Positions 5,805 to 6,734 of a stretch of DNA of 6,734 nucleotides are shown here, one piece after another. The notes beneath the pieces are model-generated. The model did no database searches. It had not been told where the DNA came from and saw nothing but the letters and a program-made list of their open reading frames with translations. Made by a program: the position numbers and the translations under genes. Positions within the stretch are counted from its first letter, which is position 1. Each line of letters starts with the position of its first letter. Source of the DNA: Caldifarciminota bacterium (GTDB taxonomy: Bacteria; Hydrothermota; Hydrothermia; B15-G9; WFZT01); contig JALSOD010000295.1 of assembly GCA_026986655.1 (NCBI GenBank), positions 1-6,734 of the forward strand, written 5' to 3'.

Positions 5805-5875
5805 AATCAAAGGAAAAGCTGGAATTCAAACTACAGGAAGATTTATGAACGCTTTGTGTCTCAGTGTGAGAAGCC

Positions 5876-5920
5876 AAAATCCCCCTCTTTGCCAAAAGGG
5901 GGACTCAGGGGGATTGAAAA
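5876..5920 (+). repeat. Best-preserved copy of the C/G-rich dispersed repeat
   Basis: This 45-bp copy reads AAAATCCCCCTCTTTGCC then AAAAGGGGGACT then CAGGGGGATTGAAAA. It has nested symmetry: an inner hairpin CCCCCT/AGGGGG with TTT/AAA, and an outer pairing of AATCCCCC with GGGGGATT, so either of two hairpins could form. It lies between the broken HEPN gene and the next cassette, and its tail is close to the -35 of the promoter at 5923. It serves as the reference copy for the family in this window. Confidence 0.82.
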
Positions 5921-5922
5921 CA

Positions 5923-5950
5923 TTGAAAATTAAAATTAACCCCTTAAAAT
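5923..5950 (+). promoter_or_regulatory. Promoter of the second MNT-HEPN cassette
   Basis: TTGAAA (5923-5928) and TAAAAT (5945-5950, 5 of 6) are separated by 16 bp, and the -10 ends seven bases before ATG 5958. This is the same layout as the promoter before 5350. The TTGAAA follows a duplicate TTGAAA in the repeat tail (5914-5919). The mRNA would start at or next to ATG 5958, again leaderless, and would carry the small ORF, the mntA-like and the hepT-like genes. Confidence 0.52.
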
Positions 5951-5957
5951 ACTAACA

Positions 5958-6119
5958 ATGAGCAAGGTTCTCGAGGTTTATAGGATACTCAAAGGCAAAT
6001 TGGGCGAGGAGGAAGCCCGTGTCGTCGCAGAAGCTTTTGATGAACTCGGCGGCACATATGGAAAAACCCCAGGTTTCAAAGGGGTTAACCTGAGAATAAG
6101 GGGAATCAAAAATGGTTGA
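5958..6119 (+). CDS. Small 53-residue ORF coupled to mntA
   Basis: MSKVLEVYRILKGKLGEEEA and so on for 53 codons, ending at TGA 6117. Its last eight bases overlap the start of the mntA-like gene, so its translation would feed ribosomes directly into mntA. The first 30 residues (LGEEEARVVAEAF) are helical and resemble the N-terminus of small coiled-coil proteins of the DUF1640 type; that resemblance is from memory and weak. The tail from GGTYGKTPGF on has different character and coincides with a possible decayed repeat copy, so the gene may be a truncated coiled-coil gene closed off by the repeat. No Shine-Dalgarno is present; a promoter ending seven bases upstream suggests a leaderless start. 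Codon choice in the first 30 codons (GTC, GTC, CTC, GGC) differs from the A+T-rich genes beside it. It could be a third cassette component, a leader peptide, or debris. Confidence 0.55.
   Translation: MSKVLEVYRILKGKLGEEEARVVAEAFDELGGTYGKTPGFKGVNLRIRGIKNG
6063..6110 (+). repeat. Possible decayed repeat copy inside the end of the small ORF
   Basis: AAAACCCC, then TTTCAAAGGGG, CCTGAG and AAGGGGAATCAAAA follow in the same order as the blocks of the dispersed repeat, with extra bases between them. If real, it encodes the last residues of the 53-codon ORF and supplies the AAGGGG (6099-6103 region) that acts as a weak ribosome site for mntA. The match is loose and GGTTAACC here is its own palindrome. 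Confidence 0.3.
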
Positions 6120-6408
6120 TGACAAATATATAATTGGAAAACTGAGAGAAAACATAAGTCAAATTAAGAAATACGGTGTTAAGAGAATAGCACTGTTTGG
6201 ATCATACATCAGGGGTGAGGCACATAAGGGGAGTGATATTGATATTCTTGTCGTATTTGAGAAGGGAAAGAAGACTTTTGATAACTATATGGATTTAAAA
6301 TTCTTTCTTGAAGATCTATTCGGAAGCAAAATCGATCTCGTTATCCTGGAATCTGTGAGACCGGAGTTACAACAGGAAATATTGTCTACCATGAAGTATG
6401 TCTCGTAG
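6112..6408 (+). CDS. mntA: MntA-like minimal nucleotidyltransferase antitoxin (type VII)
   Basis: The 98-residue protein has the MNT signature GSYIRG (30-35), then SDID with D42 and D44, and a third acidic residue D75 in KIDLVI, the complete set for metal and nucleotide binding. In the characterised HepT/MntA systems of Shewanella and Aphanizomenon, this protein transfers AMP groups from ATP to the tyrosine of the HepT R-X4-H-X-Y motif and so inactivates the toxin RNase; the neighbouring gene here carries exactly that motif. The start ATG 6112 lies eight bases inside the end of the small upstream ORF, with AAGGGG about nine bases before it; the stop overlaps the hepT start by 11 bases. This gives a tightly coupled operon. 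Function is by family; residues and gene order are seen directly. Confidence 0.92.
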   Translation: MVDDKYIIGKLRENISQIKKYGVKRIALFGSYIRGEAHKGSDIDILVVFEKGKKTFDNYMDLKFFLEDLFGSKIDLVILESVRPELQQEILSTMKYVS

Positions 6409-6734
6409 ATACGAATTGTATTTAACGGACATGTTATCATCCATAAACAAGATTAATAAATTTATTGAAGGTATGGAATTCGAGGATTTTGCAAATAACG
6501 AATTGGTTCAAGATGGTGTTATAAGGAATCTTGAGATAATAGGAGAAGCGGCCAAAAAGTTGCCCGATGAAATGAAAAGGCGTTACTCAAATATAGATTG
6601 GAGAAAAATTGCAGGAATGCGAGATATACTGATTCATGAATATTTTAGTGTAGATCTGGAAATTTTGTGGGATGTAATAAACAACAAACTACCAGAATTA
6701 GAAAATATTTTGAAGCAAATGCTAAAGGATGAAT
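6398..6734 (+). CDS. hepT: HepT-like HEPN ribonuclease toxin (DUF86), 3' end beyond window
   Basis: An open frame of 112 codons from ATG 6398 reaches the right edge with no stop. It begins MSRRYELYLTDMLSSINKI, the standard start of the DUF86/HepT family, continues with RNLEIIGEAAKKLP (43-56) and DWRKIAGMRDILIHEY (67-82). The RNase motif R-X4-H-X-Y is complete: R75, H80, Y82. HepT proteins cleave RNA as dimers when not AMPylated by MntA. Typical members are about 110 to 140 residues, so at most a short tail is missing. There is no Shine-Dalgarno; the 11-base overlap with mntA implies translational coupling, making the toxin depend on antitoxin translation. All family landmarks are intact, so this pair appears functional, unlike the cassette just upstream. 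Confidence 0.92.
   Translation, partial: MSRRYELYLTDMLSSINKINKFIEGMEFEDFANNELVQDGVIRNLEIIGEAAKKLPDEMKRRYSNIDWRKIAGMRDILIHEYFSVDLEILWDVINNKLPELENILKQMLKDE

Noticed and set aside
5740..5955. A 71-codon plus-strand frame starting inside the HEPN fragment
   Set aside because: Its first third is an out-of-frame reading of the conserved IQRFEF region and its last third is translated repeat. It has no start signal. A short piece near 5805-5850 may be a HEPN remnant, which is noted with the pseudogene.

Overview
The window looks like chromosomal DNA from a Gram-negative-type (diderm) bacterium with an A+T-rich genome. Both ends of the evidence point that way: two genes encode proteins with very short signal peptides followed by strand-rich, outer-membrane-like sequence (the partial gene at 1-201 on the minus strand and the front of the SppA gene). 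The style resembles FCB-group or WOR-3-like candidate phyla, but no marker here fixes the taxonomy, so treat that as a weak guess. Shine-Dalgarno sequences are strong for the exported-protein genes and absent for others, so led and apparently leaderless mRNAs seem to coexist.

Layout, left to right. (1) 1-201, minus strand: the start of an exported protein running off the left edge. (2) 202-503: a divergent intergenic region with a minus-strand promoter and three copies of a C/G-rich dispersed repeat. (3) 504-2240, plus: PolX, a family X DNA polymerase with a C-terminal PHP nuclease domain; the true start is most likely ATG 504. (4) 2241-2588: a gene-free stretch made almost entirely of about seven diverged ~40-bp copies of the same repeat, ending in the sppA promoter. 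(5) 2589-4760, plus: a 723-residue SppA-type S49 peptidase with both catalytic residues (K358, S544) and an N-terminal extension of about 200 residues that looks like outer-membrane beta strands. (6) 4761-5349: a 589-bp gene-free region holding an orphan promoter, a small tandem duplication, two more repeat copies, and a 225-bp non-coding element with 13-bp perfect terminal inverted repeats and a 10-bp target duplication, inserted inside one repeat copy. (7) 5350-6734, plus: two consecutive minimal-nucleotidyltransferase/HEPN (MNT-HEPN) cassettes. The first has an intact MNT gene and a broken HI0074-like HEPN partner; an intact repeat copy lies just downstream. The second is a short 53-codon ORF, an mntA-like gene and a hepT-like gene, all overlapping by a few bases; hepT runs off the right edge almost complete.

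How it fits together: polX (repair) and sppA (envelope proteolysis) look like independently promoted genes separated by repeats. The right end is an accessory zone where toxin-antitoxin type modules, repeats and a MITE-like insertion have accumulated. The two cassettes have promoter-like sequences of the same geometry (TTGAAA, 16 bp, TAWAAT, 7 bp, ATG), in or next to the A-rich tail of a repeat copy, which would make the first gene of each cassette leaderless. The most noteworthy items are the nested 225-bp insertion, the barrel-SppA fusion, and the repeat-associated leaderless promoters.
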